Shown here: positions 1-12,193 of the stretch, piece by piece | Layout: each line of letters starts with the position of its first letter | Position numbering within the stretch: the first letter of the stretch is position 1 | Origin: Periconia sp. R9002 | Lineage: Eukaryota; Ascomycota; Dothideomycetes; Pleosporales; Periconiaceae | Reading direction: 5' to 3' | NCBI GenBank assembly: GCA_023627715.1 | Contig: JAMAHW010000042.1 | Span: 124,001 to 188,000 of the forward strand | DNA: 64,000 nucleotides | Translations under genes and position numbers: made by a program | Notes under the pieces: generated by a model | Database searches by the model: none | The model's input: only the letters and a program-made list of their open reading frames with translations | Told to the model about the DNA's origin: nothing

Positions 1-3000
1 TGAAGAACATCGGTTGTCTTGTATCCCCCCCGCCCCATTCCCTCTAGTCTTGTCTTGTCTTGTCGTGTTGTGTTTTGTTTTTGGAGTTACGAAGGGTGGT
101 AAGAAGGAAGGGGTTGGTATGTTTGAGCTTTTCTACTCCTCTTTTTTTTTCTATTTTTTAGGAGGAAGGGGTGGAGGTAGAGGGGAAAAGGGGGGGTGGT
201 ATGTGTGAATAGTTGGATGAATGAATGGATAACGTAGATTGCCCTGGCTGTTATGATATAGTGTGGTATGGTACTTAGCTGGTCTTAGGAAAACCCAGCC
301 ATCGTAGTTTGATAAGGTTCTCCTTCGTGGGGTTTTGGTATCCAAGACGTGCCCTGCGCACCCTCTTTTTTTATTGATTTTTTTGTATCCAGGTAGGACG
401 GATACCAAACTGTAACACACAAAAGAAAAAACATTAGATAGGACGGTGTGTGTGGCTGTGGAATTTAGATTGAAGAGTTTGAGTATGAGCGTTGAGTAGG
501 TACATTGCGTAGGAGCAGAGGAAAATAGATAAGGAAGGCGTGGGGTTTTGTGGTGGTAATTAGGGGTTGGGCGGTTTAAGGGGTGGTTGATTAGGGGTTG
601 AATAGTAGAACGGCATGGAAAAAGGCAATGTAACGGGGTGTGTGCAGGATATTATTTGCGACAAGTAGGTTTTATAGAGATGGGGAGATTTCATCTAGGA
701 GAGTTTTGATTCTGGTTTTGGGTGAGGGGAATATAATTAGATTTTTTGGTGGATTTTCGGCTTGTTACGGAATCGAGGGTGAGAGTGTACCTACCCATAT
801 ATCGGATATACGCGTTGACACGTCACGGAAAAGAAAGCGACCTAGGTTTAAGCTTGAGATCCATCTACCGGTCTATTTTGACATGCGTTCTCCGTCTACT
901 AACGAACGGGAAATAGTACGTATTTTCTTATCTTTGTTTCCCTTGCATGGAAAGGTCTGAATTACAGGATGAGGGTAGGATATGTCGATTGCGTTGCGTG
1001 CTTAGGGATGGGTTCACGTTTATGAAGTGTGTGATAGGTGGGAGGTACTGACGGAAGGGTTTTAGGGGGAAGAGGTATATGTATATGTATGGGATGGGGT
1101 GGATGTGTGGGAGAAGATGTAAGGGTTCGAGGTTTCGTGCTGCGATGCGTCCTGTGAAGGGGTAGAGAGGGGGTGTGGTGGGGGTGCCGGCGTTGGGGTT
1201 TGGGATTGGGTTAGGAATTGGAGATGTTAGTTTTGTTAGATGCTGGGCTTGTGAGATGCAGTGCATCGTACTTTGTTGAGCGTGTAGAATCTGGTTGGTC
1301 AAGGAATTAAAGGTTTGTGAGAAGATAGATGGATATCTTCCTTCGTGTTATTCGATTGCTTATATGACGGTGCTACGTTGCATTGAAGATTTGGGGAAAG
1401 AGGGGAAACTGTGATAGTTGGTAGATGAGGGCATCAAGACTGATTGATCCTTGGTTAATCTGTCCCAACGAGATCACGTCAACTGCCGTTTTTTGGGGGC
1501 GGTTGAATCAGTCGTAGATAGCGGGGGACTGCAGATGTTGCTCCGTGGCAACTGTGGGCGGAGATCGCGGCTTTTGTCTTCTCCTACTGGGGAATACGAA
1601 CCATACACGAAAAGTTTTCCCAAGTGCGTTGCCGATCGGTAGGGTATGCAACGAGTTTCCCGAGTCTTGCATGCCGCTTTAGATTACCATTGTACTTGGG
1701 GACAAGAGGCAGTACTTGCTGTTTTGTTGTTTTGGTGCGTTTGCTATGAAGTAAATTCTAGATTAGTGAGATGAGCAGCCTCACAGTTACTTTATCGAAG
1801 CTATTCAGCTTAACTATAAATATTTTAAAGAGCTCACTTCAGTGCTGCGGCCGTTTAATATGCCATTTCGTGTATGCCGGTGCGACAGTAAGCACGGTTT
1901 TTGCATTCCACCGAATTCTACATGCATGTCATTTTCGTCTGAGGCTGAAGTTGAAATTTGCTCGCGGTCAACGATTTTGGGATTGACGTTACTTCACTTC
2001 GTGGTCCAGTTATCTTGCTCCACACCACCACCACGCGGGAGATGCAACCTAACGTGCCAATTTAAATATACGAGGACGGCAGGCTGCCACGCAGCTTGCA
2101 CGACGTTTTCTCAACGGGAGCCGCGACATCTAGGAACCACTGCTCGTACGAAGCAGAAGGGTGCAGGCGAGGTAGGGCGTGGTGCGGATGTCAACGGGAA
2201 GAAGCGATTATTTGTCGCGCTACGTGATGCTGTACAGTTTGTTTCCCCAGCGAGCACTAGTGGCGGAGTATGTTCCTCTGAGCCACGGATGCAGTGACGT
2301 ACAAGTTCTTTCGTGGGATACGAAGCCTGTCACCGGTTGTGCGGTGTGTGTGGCTGAATTAGCGGAGCAGTTGGTGTCCGAGACAATTAGGAAAGTCCCC
2401 ATTCCTGCTGATTAATTGCGGCATTGCGTGTAAACATGGATGCTGGGCCCCATTAGATATCATTTCGGACCCCTTCTTAAAAACCGATGCCCGATATCTC
2501 TATCTATCGGGTCACGAGTGTGTGTGTGGTGTGAAAGGAATCCATCCGTTCTGCGGACTCGACTAGTAGGGGAAGGATTCGATTACCCAAGTAAGCCGGG
2601 CTAACTAGTTATAGATTGATATAATTTAGCATACTATCCGATATGTATGTACGAGTAAACCTTCAACGTCTATCTATCTCAAACTGCTTTTTGAAACTGT
2701 CCAGAAAACCTAGATTGAGATTCTCCTTTTCCCACGTGTCTTTCGCAAAAGCTGTCAGTTCCGGCATAGCTCGCATGTAAATTGGTTCAAGATCGTCCTG
2801 AAAAACAGCTGGCTAGTGACGGACGGCGTTTTTGTCAATGTGTTAGTGGCCCATAGAATACGACACGCCCTATGACGGTTGTAGAGAACTAGGGAGCTAA
2901 AGTTATTGGCAACAGTAGTCGCCGTTCCGCACTGGTCGACACCCTGAATGACGTCCCACGGTTCTGCGCTACCTATTCGTGGCGGAAGCATTCCGTGCCG

Positions 3001-6000
3001 TAGAAAGCCAGTTTTGTGGTTTTTGTGGAGCCTCACAGACCTTTGCCATAATCTTATTTCTTTGCTTTTCCCAGACCGGAACTTGGCTGCTGATTGCGGA
3101 AAACCTGGCGTTCTTGTGCATGTGCTGCATGTGATTGGGTCAGAATGAAGTCATTTCCCTTTGCATCGAATTGCTAATTCCATACTTTGATGAAATCAGG
3201 TTGTTGACGGTAAACATCAAGGCTTGCGGGGTATATCCATGGACGGTCCGGTGAATAGCCATCGTATTCGGCAGCAACCGAAATGAAAGAGTTTAAATAC
3301 AGATCTATTTTCAGCAGACAGACCGAGTACAAGTAGGTACTAGGCACGGATGTCATCTTTAACTGAGGATAGGGTTCAACCTACTGCGCAGGCATAGACA
3401 ACTGCAGCTAGTTGGACGATGTTGTTGCCAAACAGAAAGTATTGTGCATGCAAGTTCATCGAAAGTCAGTATGATACGATTGTCACGACGTGGTGGAGCT
3501 GGGCCGCAGGGGTATGGAGGAAAACACGAGCAGCAACGTTGAAATGGGGTGAAGTGATGAGGCTATCGTCCCTCGTGCCGTGTCCAAGGTCTTCGTGGGG
3601 TGATGGAGTTGCGGCGCCGGACCAACGTCCGCAGAAATAGACTATCAGGATCGTGGACCGAAATGGACTAGCGTCACACCCTCTACATTGATAACCTTGG
3701 CGCAGACAATTACCTCAATGGCATCATCAGCGGGATGGGCATACAACCATGGGCAGAATGAGGGAGGAGGGTATCGCACTGGAATGGCCCTCTCGTATCA
3801 AAACAGTGCACGGTGCATACAAAATATGCACCACCTCGTGGCGGCAGGGATAATGGATCAATCGGCGTCGGTCGTGGCTGTTTATGGCTGTGGCGCTCGT
3901 ACTGACTGGACGGATGGAGAGGCTGCGGAACACAACCAAAATGTTTGCTCGAGGCATCTGTTTTTTTATGAAAAGGGGATATGGGGCCAGGGACTTCGGA
4001 CGATCGACATCGCTTGCGCCTCTGGATACGCAGATTGGTAGTCGCCGTCTGCAAGATGTGGTAAGAATAGCGTGGCCTCGTATATTTTTCGGCACTTTAC
4101 CCAGCTCGGCCACAGTATCTCCTGCAGGTCCCCAATGTGCGAGCCACGACGAGCCGACGGGCGAGTCATTGCGAGTTTGCAAATGTCATAGATTGATATC
4201 AGAAGAGCTGACCGACGGAGCCACGACCCGACGACAGGCTATACAGCCCCAGATACCGGGTCCCACGCGTGGGCGGGTGAGCGATTATGGCGCACATGGG
4301 GTGTTGGCAAGGCTGGAAAGAGAAAAATGGTGTGTTTGCACATTTGGTTGGCCCGTCAAGCCAAGCTGAGAGAAATGGTGAATGGGGCTTGTGGCGAGGC
4401 ACAGGTACAGCTTGCTTGCTTGCTTGCATCAATGGCGGCAGCAGCAGCCTGGTGACCAGTGGATAGCAAGGCATGACGGCACATTGTGAAGACACGACAG
4501 AGCAGTGCAGAGCTGGGAGCAAACTAAAGTTTTCCCAGGGAGATGGATGAGAGCCAGGATCGTGTGCGGGATGCGCTACGCTGTTGGCCAGAGCACTCGA
4601 AGCAGTGAGCCGCCGCCGCCACCTGGACAACGACACGATCTAGCCATACCACTTTGAGCACTGCTTTATTGGTCGTTCGAGCCAGAGTACTACTATCGTC
4701 AGCATCGTCCAGCCGTGCTGGGCCGAAAGTGACGTGCTGAGCATGTCGAGAGCGTCTACCATAGCACCGAGCCACGAGCTCTCGCCCCTTCTCTCAGCTC
4801 GGATGGATGCAAGCGAGCGAGCAATCGTCCCTATCCAGGCATAACAACGACGAATCTGGCTTGCGCGCGCATGCAGCAAGCAAATTATAATGCATCGTTT
4901 GGCAGTGTCTTGTCCTGTCTTGTCTTGTTTTGTCGTCTTGGACCCAACTCGAACCCAGGCAGCGGGCGCGGGGTCGGCAATGGACGGCCCACACCCGCTC
5001 CCATCCATCATTTCACAATCAATCCGTGTCGCCAAGAAGCAGTAGCAGTTACGTACTTTTTCGGTACAATCCTGCTTCTGCAGATACCTAGTTATCTCCC
5101 TTGGATGTGGTCAGATGTACCAATCGAGGCTGGGGACTGTGGATGATACGTACGCACGCGTACTTGTACACGAGATTGATTACATGCTCCACTCCTCCAT
5201 CCACCAAATACTACCGTCCGCGTGCCTCCAACGCAGGTGCAGATACGGATTCCTGAATGCCAATGGACGAACCTAGGCCTAGTGAGATGAAATGGACCCA
5301 ATTGCTATCGTGACGAGGCTGGATGGAATCGCTCATTCATTCATTCTTTAATTCGGATCGCCCTAGGTTGGCTGGCTGGACGGGGGAGTCGGATCAATGA
5401 AGGGCAAAGGGTAGACGAGTCAATACCAGAGGCTGCTGTCGCGACGGCCAATTGAACCACGCGACATGCAGCGTCTCACAGAGGGTCGGTGGAGAATCAA
5501 GGCCTCGGTTAGCGGGCAAGATACTGTCTGGTGTTGATGTTTGGTTGTTAGAGTGCTGAAGGAACGACAGGCCGAGGCCGGCGCCGGCCAGTCTCCACCA
5601 CCAATTCCACCGCGCACCGCCAAAGTCGACCATCGTCCGCCCTTCACTACTCTAACGTCACCGGTATCCTGCTGCCATTGCTATTTCAAGAAACTAATAC
5701 CCCGGCTGCAAAGTCGGGCATGCCGCTTTCGTTTGGCCCCGCACGGTCCAAAGTCTCTTTTTTCTCCCACGAGGGATTCCAGGGTAGGTACATCACTCAC
5801 CCTTCACAGGGGCACACAGACCAGCCCACAACCCAAACCTCACCACATTCAGCCTCCACCTCCACTTCCACCACCACCACCACCACTGCTCACTCTCACT
5901 CTCTCTTTATTATTCTTTGGCTTCTCAACGCCATCCGTTGCCTCTTCCGTGTCTAGTCCCCCCACCAACCCAAGCACACACATTCCCCACCGATCCCCTG

Positions 6001-6867
6001 TTTTCTACATGACATGCATTTTCCAGTGCAGCTCGCATTGACAGTGCCCCCATAGGAACATGTTTCTTCCCTTTCCAACCATCTCCACATTTCCCTGTCC
6101 TGTCCCTCTGCTCCTGCTGCATCTGCAAGCGTCTAGTTGCTGATTGTGATCCATCCCCTGTCTCTTCCTTCTCGAGGCCCCCAGGAAAACTGTCTCTATT
6201 TGGTCTGTTCCTTCATCTTGTTCACTAACCTCAGCCGTGTGCTATCCCGAGAGACTGTCTCTTGTCCCTTTACGGGAACTGGCTTCGGGCTGATCATCTA
6301 GGGAGCCTGGTCACCCTCTCCCTCCCGTCTTTCACACATGGTGCGTGCGCCCTTCCCGTATATCTAACGTCCACTTCCATTCTCGACTTGGGCCCTCAAA
6401 GCAGAACCATCGCCATCCATTTAGCTCTACTGTTTGTTTACCTCTCCCGCTACTGTTCAACCTGACTAGTCCATGACATACATTCCGAACTCACTTTCTC
6501 CTCTTTCTGTCTCTCTCAATCCAGTCGCGCGGGATCTGACAGCTGGGCCGTTTGACGCCCCCGCCAACCCACCGTGTGCCAATCCCTTCCTCTTAGCGGG
6601 CGTTTCCCCCCTCCCAGGCGCTTTAGGGTCCGTTCAAAAGCCCACTGCGTGCTTCTTACTGGTCTAGGCGCTACTAAGGTCGCCGTCTCTGCAAGCCATT
6701 CTGTACCTCGATACCGTCTTTTCTGCGGACTTCAGGGACTTATCCAACACTGTTCCTGAACTGCGCTCCTGACACCTCATCACTCCTGACACTCAAAATA
6801 CGTCGTCCTCTTCTACATCCAAAATCATCCCCAAAAACCCAGAGGGTTTTACGTGCATCGTGAAGAC
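1..6867. other. Long region without a recognisable gene; upstream and leader of the Zn2Cys6 regulator
   Basis: None of the open frames here (up to about 166 codons) has family motifs, a plausible exon chain or coding-like composition. Short simple repeats are present: TCTTG units near 47-63 and again near 4906-4930, (CTTG)4 at 4411-4427 and CATT units near 5335. From about 5650 to 6860 the plus strand is strongly C/T-rich, typical of promoters and long 5' leaders in filamentous fungi. This suggests an extended regulatory region for the regulator starting at 6868. A non-coding transcript or a decayed gene cannot be excluded from sequence alone. Confidence 0.6.
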
Positions 6868-9800
6868 ATGTCTTCCGATCCCAACATGGCCGGGGATGGT
6901 GACGATCTGTCACCTACCGGTAGTGGCGCCGCGACGAACCCAAAGATGAGGAAGCGGACAAAAACAGGGTGCTTGACTTGTCGCAAGAGGAGAATCAAGT
7001 GTGGAGAAGAACGCCCAACGTGTGCGAACTGCATCAAATCGAAGCGTCAGTGCGAAGGATACAATCAGCGTGTTGTTTTCAAGCCCCCTATTGGAGACTG
7101 GCCCAACCATCCGGGGGTTGTAAGCACACTGCAGTATCACAACTCCAACCTTCCAGGCTCCCGAACAAACAGCATCCCGCAATCGCAACCGTCACCACAG
7201 TTCCCAGACAGCGGGCTAGCATCCATCCAGCCACGGCCTTTGACGCAGTTCGAATACGCCACGGAAAGCAGCACTACTTTGGGCCACTCGGCGCAGCCTT
7301 ATCCTCCGGGCTCAGGCTATCAACAACCTCTTCATTCTCCCCATCATCAACAGCCCCTTGCTTCTCCACATCATCAAATTCCGACCCCCACCAGCGCGAC
7401 ATCATACTTTCCGCAGGCTTCGCCAATCCAGGCTAGTTTTCAGGGGCAGTACGCACAAGCACCGTATAATGTTCCATACGATGGCCCAGTAGACACAAAG
7501 GCGGCGGCATCCCAATCTACCAACCAGTCGTTTTACCAGCAACAATCCATGGCAAATTCTGCTGTCCAGGAGGGTCTGTATAGTCCTCAGGCTAGCAGTG
7601 GGGGCTACCCTGCTCAGGGCAGTGCGATGGGCTATAGTCTCGCTGAAGGATACAGCATGCCCACGGCCGTTTCCCATGCACATACTTCTCACTCCACTTA
7701 CCCGTCTACCCAGATGCCCCAGAATACCACTTCTGACGTGAATTATATGCACCAGCATGCTGTTTACGGTATGTCTCGTGTCTAGCCCCTGTTTTTTGTA
7801 TATTTTAGTCATGTCTATCGCTATATACCCCATCTTGACTGCGCCCCAGTTGTAGACGGAGAACACTGTCGCTAAATATCATTATGTTATTTTGTTTTGG
7901 TCCCAATATTCATGTCTAAATCGTGCTTTCACGTTCTTTTTGATAGTAACTCTTATGTGCGCCTTTCATCAGACGTATTGGGACTAATGATCATGTTTTA
8001 CAGCAGATGAACAGAGTGTAGCTCCGCCCTCCGAAACTGAACCTGAGCCGCACATACCGTTGAGTGGGTTTGCCGGTGAAGACCACTTAAGTCCCACACA
8101 AGTCCTCGATGAAGCTGCAGTGGAGGAAGTAGATGACGATTATTACGACGTACAATCTGACGAGGATATGGTGGACGTCCCGGATGTGGATGATGATGCG
8201 GCCATTTTGAGTCAAGACTTTAGTCTCATCAGGAGAATTCACTTCGAGAATACAGACGCACTCGCAGTTCGACGTTACGATTCATTCATATACGACGGCA
8301 TATTGAGCCACTACAAACCAGAACAGGTTGCCAATCCACTCAAAAACCCAAAGACGGCAAGGGTTTTTGCACACTTCATTCACGTTACGGGTCCAGTGAG
8401 TGTGTCGAGACGCAGTCTTACTTCATACTAATGAATTGTACAATTAGTCTCTGTCTATTTACGAGCGACACCCACGTAACCCATCATCTATTTTCGAAGG
8501 AACGAACGCACCCGCTCAACAAAGCTTGTGGACATATACACTTCCGCTGAAGGCCCTTGGTCACCAAGCGCTACTCCAGGCTATGCTGGCAATGGCAAGT
8601 CTGCATATTGCTAAATTGCAGAACGCATCCGTCACACCTTCCTACAAACATTACGGTACGGGTACTCGTCATGAGTCTATGAGTTTGTGACTAATCATCA
8701 CACATAGCATTTGCTTTGAAGAGACTAGCAAGATCTCTTGGGAATCCAAAGAAGCGACTTTCCGTCGCAACATTTGCCACCAGTGCGCTTCTCGGCTTCT
8801 ACGAAGGTATGGCAACCGCAATCTGCTCTGAACTTGGGACTGAGCGAAATAGTCATGACTGCAGAACACATCAAGTGGAACACACATGTCGTCGGTTGTG
8901 CACAGTTGATCTCTGAGCTTGACTTCCCATCACTCACCCAAAAGGCCAGACAGTTGAAAGCAGCAAAGATGGAAGAGGAGAGCAAACTACCGTACCACAA
9001 CCCTTACATGTTGATCAACCAGAAACAGCTCGATAAAATACTGAGAAACAGTGCAATGGCACCAGATGAGGGTCTCGTCAGCACAATAGTAGGGAAGAAA
9101 GTAAGCTACGATGACTTTGGAAAGGTTTTCGAGGAGACAACCCGAAGATCAAACAACAGCGCGCTCTTAGATGACCTAGATCTTCGTACATACGAAACAC
9201 TCCAGGATATATATTGGTTCTATGCAAGACAAGATGCGTTTCAATCCATCATTAGCGGGAATCCACTCATGTTAGTCTAGTTATCTGATCCACCTTTGGT
9301 CTTCTACAATTCACTGACCCCACGTAGCACAAGTTATACCAAATGGGCCGACTGCCCACCGCGTGCTCCTCTCGGCCGCTCGGACGCTCTGTATGGTACC
9401 CATGACCACATAATTCTCCTCATTGCTCGCATTGCAGACTTCTCAGTCCGTGACCGAACCCGCAAAATCAAGCAAGTGGAAGCAGACGGTGGACAATGGA
9501 GACCAAGACCTGGGATTCCAGGCATGCCGATGGGGCCACCGCCTAACAAAGGTCCGGGACCTCCCCCGGCATCTGCAAAACCCATGGGACCTCCTCCACA
9601 CATGAAGAATGTAGGAGGTCAGAAACCTGGAGTGCCACCAGGAGGTCCTCCAGGTCCTCCACCAAAAACAGGTCCAATGCCAGCATTCTACGGGATGACG
9701 CCTGCGAAGCCTCCAATCCCCGTGCCCAAGGGTTATAAAAACGCAGAACATGCCCCGGGTGATCTTCCACAGAGTGAAAATCCCATATCCTCTGATCTTG

Positions 9801-10765
9801 CAGCTGCGTATCAAGCCGCACTAGAAGAGTGGAACGACATCTCTCATGCGCATGCAACAGTGGCAAGATTTCTGGCCAACACGGAATCTTTCGCTCCTTT
9901 GACGGCGGACCTGGTAAGTCACTCTCTGCTGAGACTCTACACAAAGATGTATTCTGACCACGAGCCCTCACAAACAGCACCCTGTCGCTCCAGGAGGCAA
10001 CATGACACCCTTTGGTCCTGCGCTTCTGCATCGCAGCTACGACACAAGCTGCATGTGGAACCTGCTATATCTCGCCAACATCATCCTCATACGCGCCCAC
10101 CCGGCCTTGCCTCCAGCGGCACACATGGCAGCAGGAATCTGCGCACAAGCTACACAGCCGTACGCAACCCTAATTGGACGCATCAGCGCGGGTATGCAGA
10201 TGCCAGCTTCCGATGACATACCACTGTCACCTTTCGTCGGTGCGGCCCTGATCGAATCCACTATGCCCATGTTCTTCGCTGGCATACAGTACGTACAATC
10301 TAAACACCACATACCCACTAGGGCATCCATCATCCAACCCAACTAACCCCAACAACCAGATACCAAGACCCCACCCAACGCACCTGGACCATCACACGCC
10401 TCCTCGACATCGACCGCCGCACCGGCTGGGCCTCGGCCGCGGCCATCGCGCGCGGCTGCGAAACCGCATGGCAGAAAGCCGCCGAAATGGGACGAGGGCC
10501 TCCATACCAGCGTCGCAGGACACGACCAGTGGGTGAACAAGGTCCGATCGTTCTCGACCCGGACGATGAATCATCGGCCGGCGGCGGCAAAGCGGGTCAC
10601 GACGCGACGGAGACGTCGACTGAGGGTAGTCTGAGTGGCCGGTTTGCGGGAGAGCAGCGGTTCGTGTGGGGAAGGGATGGCAAGAGACGGACGTTGCCTT
10701 GGGCGAAGAATATTTTGGCTACCGAGGAGGATGTTAGGGCTGAGATGGAGAGGATGGAGATTTGA
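6868..10765 (+). CDS. Zn(II)2Cys6 transcription factor with fungal-specific regulatory domain
   Basis: Predicted nuclear DNA-binding regulator of about 1106 residues in eight exons: 6868-7768, 8004-8395, 8448-8655, 8708-8806, 8853-9270, 9328-9913, 9978-10288 and 10360-10765. All junctions keep frame and are GT-AG. Residues 35-62 hold the six-cysteine zinc cluster (C35, C38, C45, C52, C55, C62) after a basic stretch, followed by a Gln/Pro/His-rich segment. Exons 2-8 resemble the fungal-specific transcription factor domain 2 family (PF11951 type). Unusually, a Gly/Pro/Met-rich stretch at about residues 734-807 interrupts that region. ATG 6868 is chosen because the frame extends upstream only to a GTG at 6853. 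The first intron (235 bp) is long for this window. The zinc cluster reminded me of OefC-like regulators of Aspergillus, but I cannot confirm orthology. Targets are unknown. Confidence 0.9.
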
Positions 10766-12193
10766 GGGAGGCTTGTTCTTGTGTTGACGGAATAAAATGG
10801 GAAGAAGATAGGCGGTGCTCAATTGGGAGGAGTATTGTAGGGAAAAAATTACTTTTGCAAGCAGGGAATCCGTAACCTAGCCTCCCCCTACCCAACAAGG
10901 CAAACCAAAAATCCATATACGTTATATCATTCCTCAACAAACTTCTTTGCATGATCACCCACCCTCCCTTCACCACCCTCTCTCCCCCCCTTTCTCCCTC
11001 ATCACCGCATTACAACTACATCACTCCTCATCCATCCACACCGATTCCCAACAGCCCACCCCCAATGCCTACACCCAGTTAACAAAACCCCCTCCTTCAT
11101 AGCCCCTACCCTCAGCCCTCACATATCCTTCAAACATCAACATCTACATAGCTAACCTATGTACCTTCCTATTCCATCCCCCCATACACATCTCCACATC
11201 TCCACATCTACACTAAAATCTAAAAGTCGTGCGTGAATGGGCGTGGAAGGAGCTACATTGTCTTTTTCTCGTTCGGATGAGGTCATTAAGACGACGGAAA
11301 TGAATCTAAAATCCCTTTTTTTCTTGACGCGCGCGCGCACGTGAGTGTGTTCAGTACCTTCAACCGTCCATCTACTTCCCACTTACACTTTCCAACACAG
11401 GACCGTAATGAATCACTCAGGCATGAGGACGCGGAGGAGAATCTAAGATATCAAGGGCATATATATATTTCATATTTACGTATGCCTATATTAAACTAGA
11501 GTAAATCATAGATCTCATGACCTCAGCGTGTCGCTGGTATGCCCACGGCGTTATCTTCCGCATTTATGCTTGTGTGGAGATAGCAAAGGTGCTGAGAGAA
11601 AGGGAAAAGTCAGGACAAAAGAGATGTAAGAAAGAAAGGAAAAAGCTTATGGTGTTGGAATTGTTTTTGAATGAGGTAAGGTAGGGTAGGGTAGGGTAGG
11701 GTAGGGTAGGGTAGCATACATGCATGTAGGCACCGAGTACAAATGACCCAAGTGTGATAGACTGACTCAATATCCATTGTTTTGTTCCCCATGTACATAC
11801 ATAAAATGCAGACCAGTTAGGAGTGTTCCGCCTCGGGTGATGATAGCTGGTACAGCTTGTGTGAATGCTTTTGTTGGAAAGGAAAGTAAAGAAAAGAAGT
11901 AGGAAAGGAAAAGGGGGAAATGGGAAGTATGAAGGTTGTTGGGTGGAATTCCTACTCCCATCAATATCGAGAGTTTCCATCACCACAAGAAGTCCAAACC
12001 CAAGAAGCAAGAGTCGAAGGGTGAGTTATGTAACCATAGAGATGTCTTCCTTCGCTTCAATGGTATTTCAGTGCAAGGTGTCGTGCAATTTCTTGGCATG
12101 GGTAAGTGGAGGAGTTTTCAAGTGATCAACGCTGCTGAGTCGCAGGAAGAAGTCTCAGACAAGAAAGAGTTCATTCAGAGTCTCGTGGGCAGC
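10766..12193. other. Convergent intergenic region
   Basis: Lies between the 3' ends of the Zn2Cys6 gene (+) and the DUF6697-like gene (-). It is C/T-rich near 10960-11200 and contains a GTAGG pentanucleotide array at 11681-11714. Open frames on either strand are low-complexity and lack motifs. Presumably it holds both 3' untranslated regions. Confidence 0.6.
11681..11714 (+). repeat. GTAGG pentanucleotide array, telomere-like G-rich repeat
   Basis: Six exact GTAGG units (11681-11710) plus a partial GTAG, preceded by a degenerate unit. It reads as GGG runs separated by TA, which resembles the TTAGGG telomeric repeat minus one T. Six GGG runs could form a G-quadruplex. It is flanked by ordinary intergenic DNA between two genes, so it is not a chromosome end. 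Confidence 0.9.

Noticed and set aside
1120..1140. tRNA B-box-like GGTTCGAGG
   Set aside because: Flanks do not fold into a cloverleaf.
1842..2297. 151-codon Cys-rich plus-strand frame, possible effector
   Set aside because: No signal peptide at its ATG, no exon chain, and overlapping frames of similar length; likely chance.
3727..4369. Overlapping frames of 145-161 codons on both strands
   Set aside because: Mutually overlapping, without motifs or splice logic.
4199..4636. 145-codon minus-strand frame
   Set aside because: No recognisable family and interrupted by simple repeats (CTTG units).
4930..4970. tRNA B-box-like GGTTCGAGTT on the minus strand
   Set aside because: No matching acceptor, D or anticodon stems can be drawn around it.
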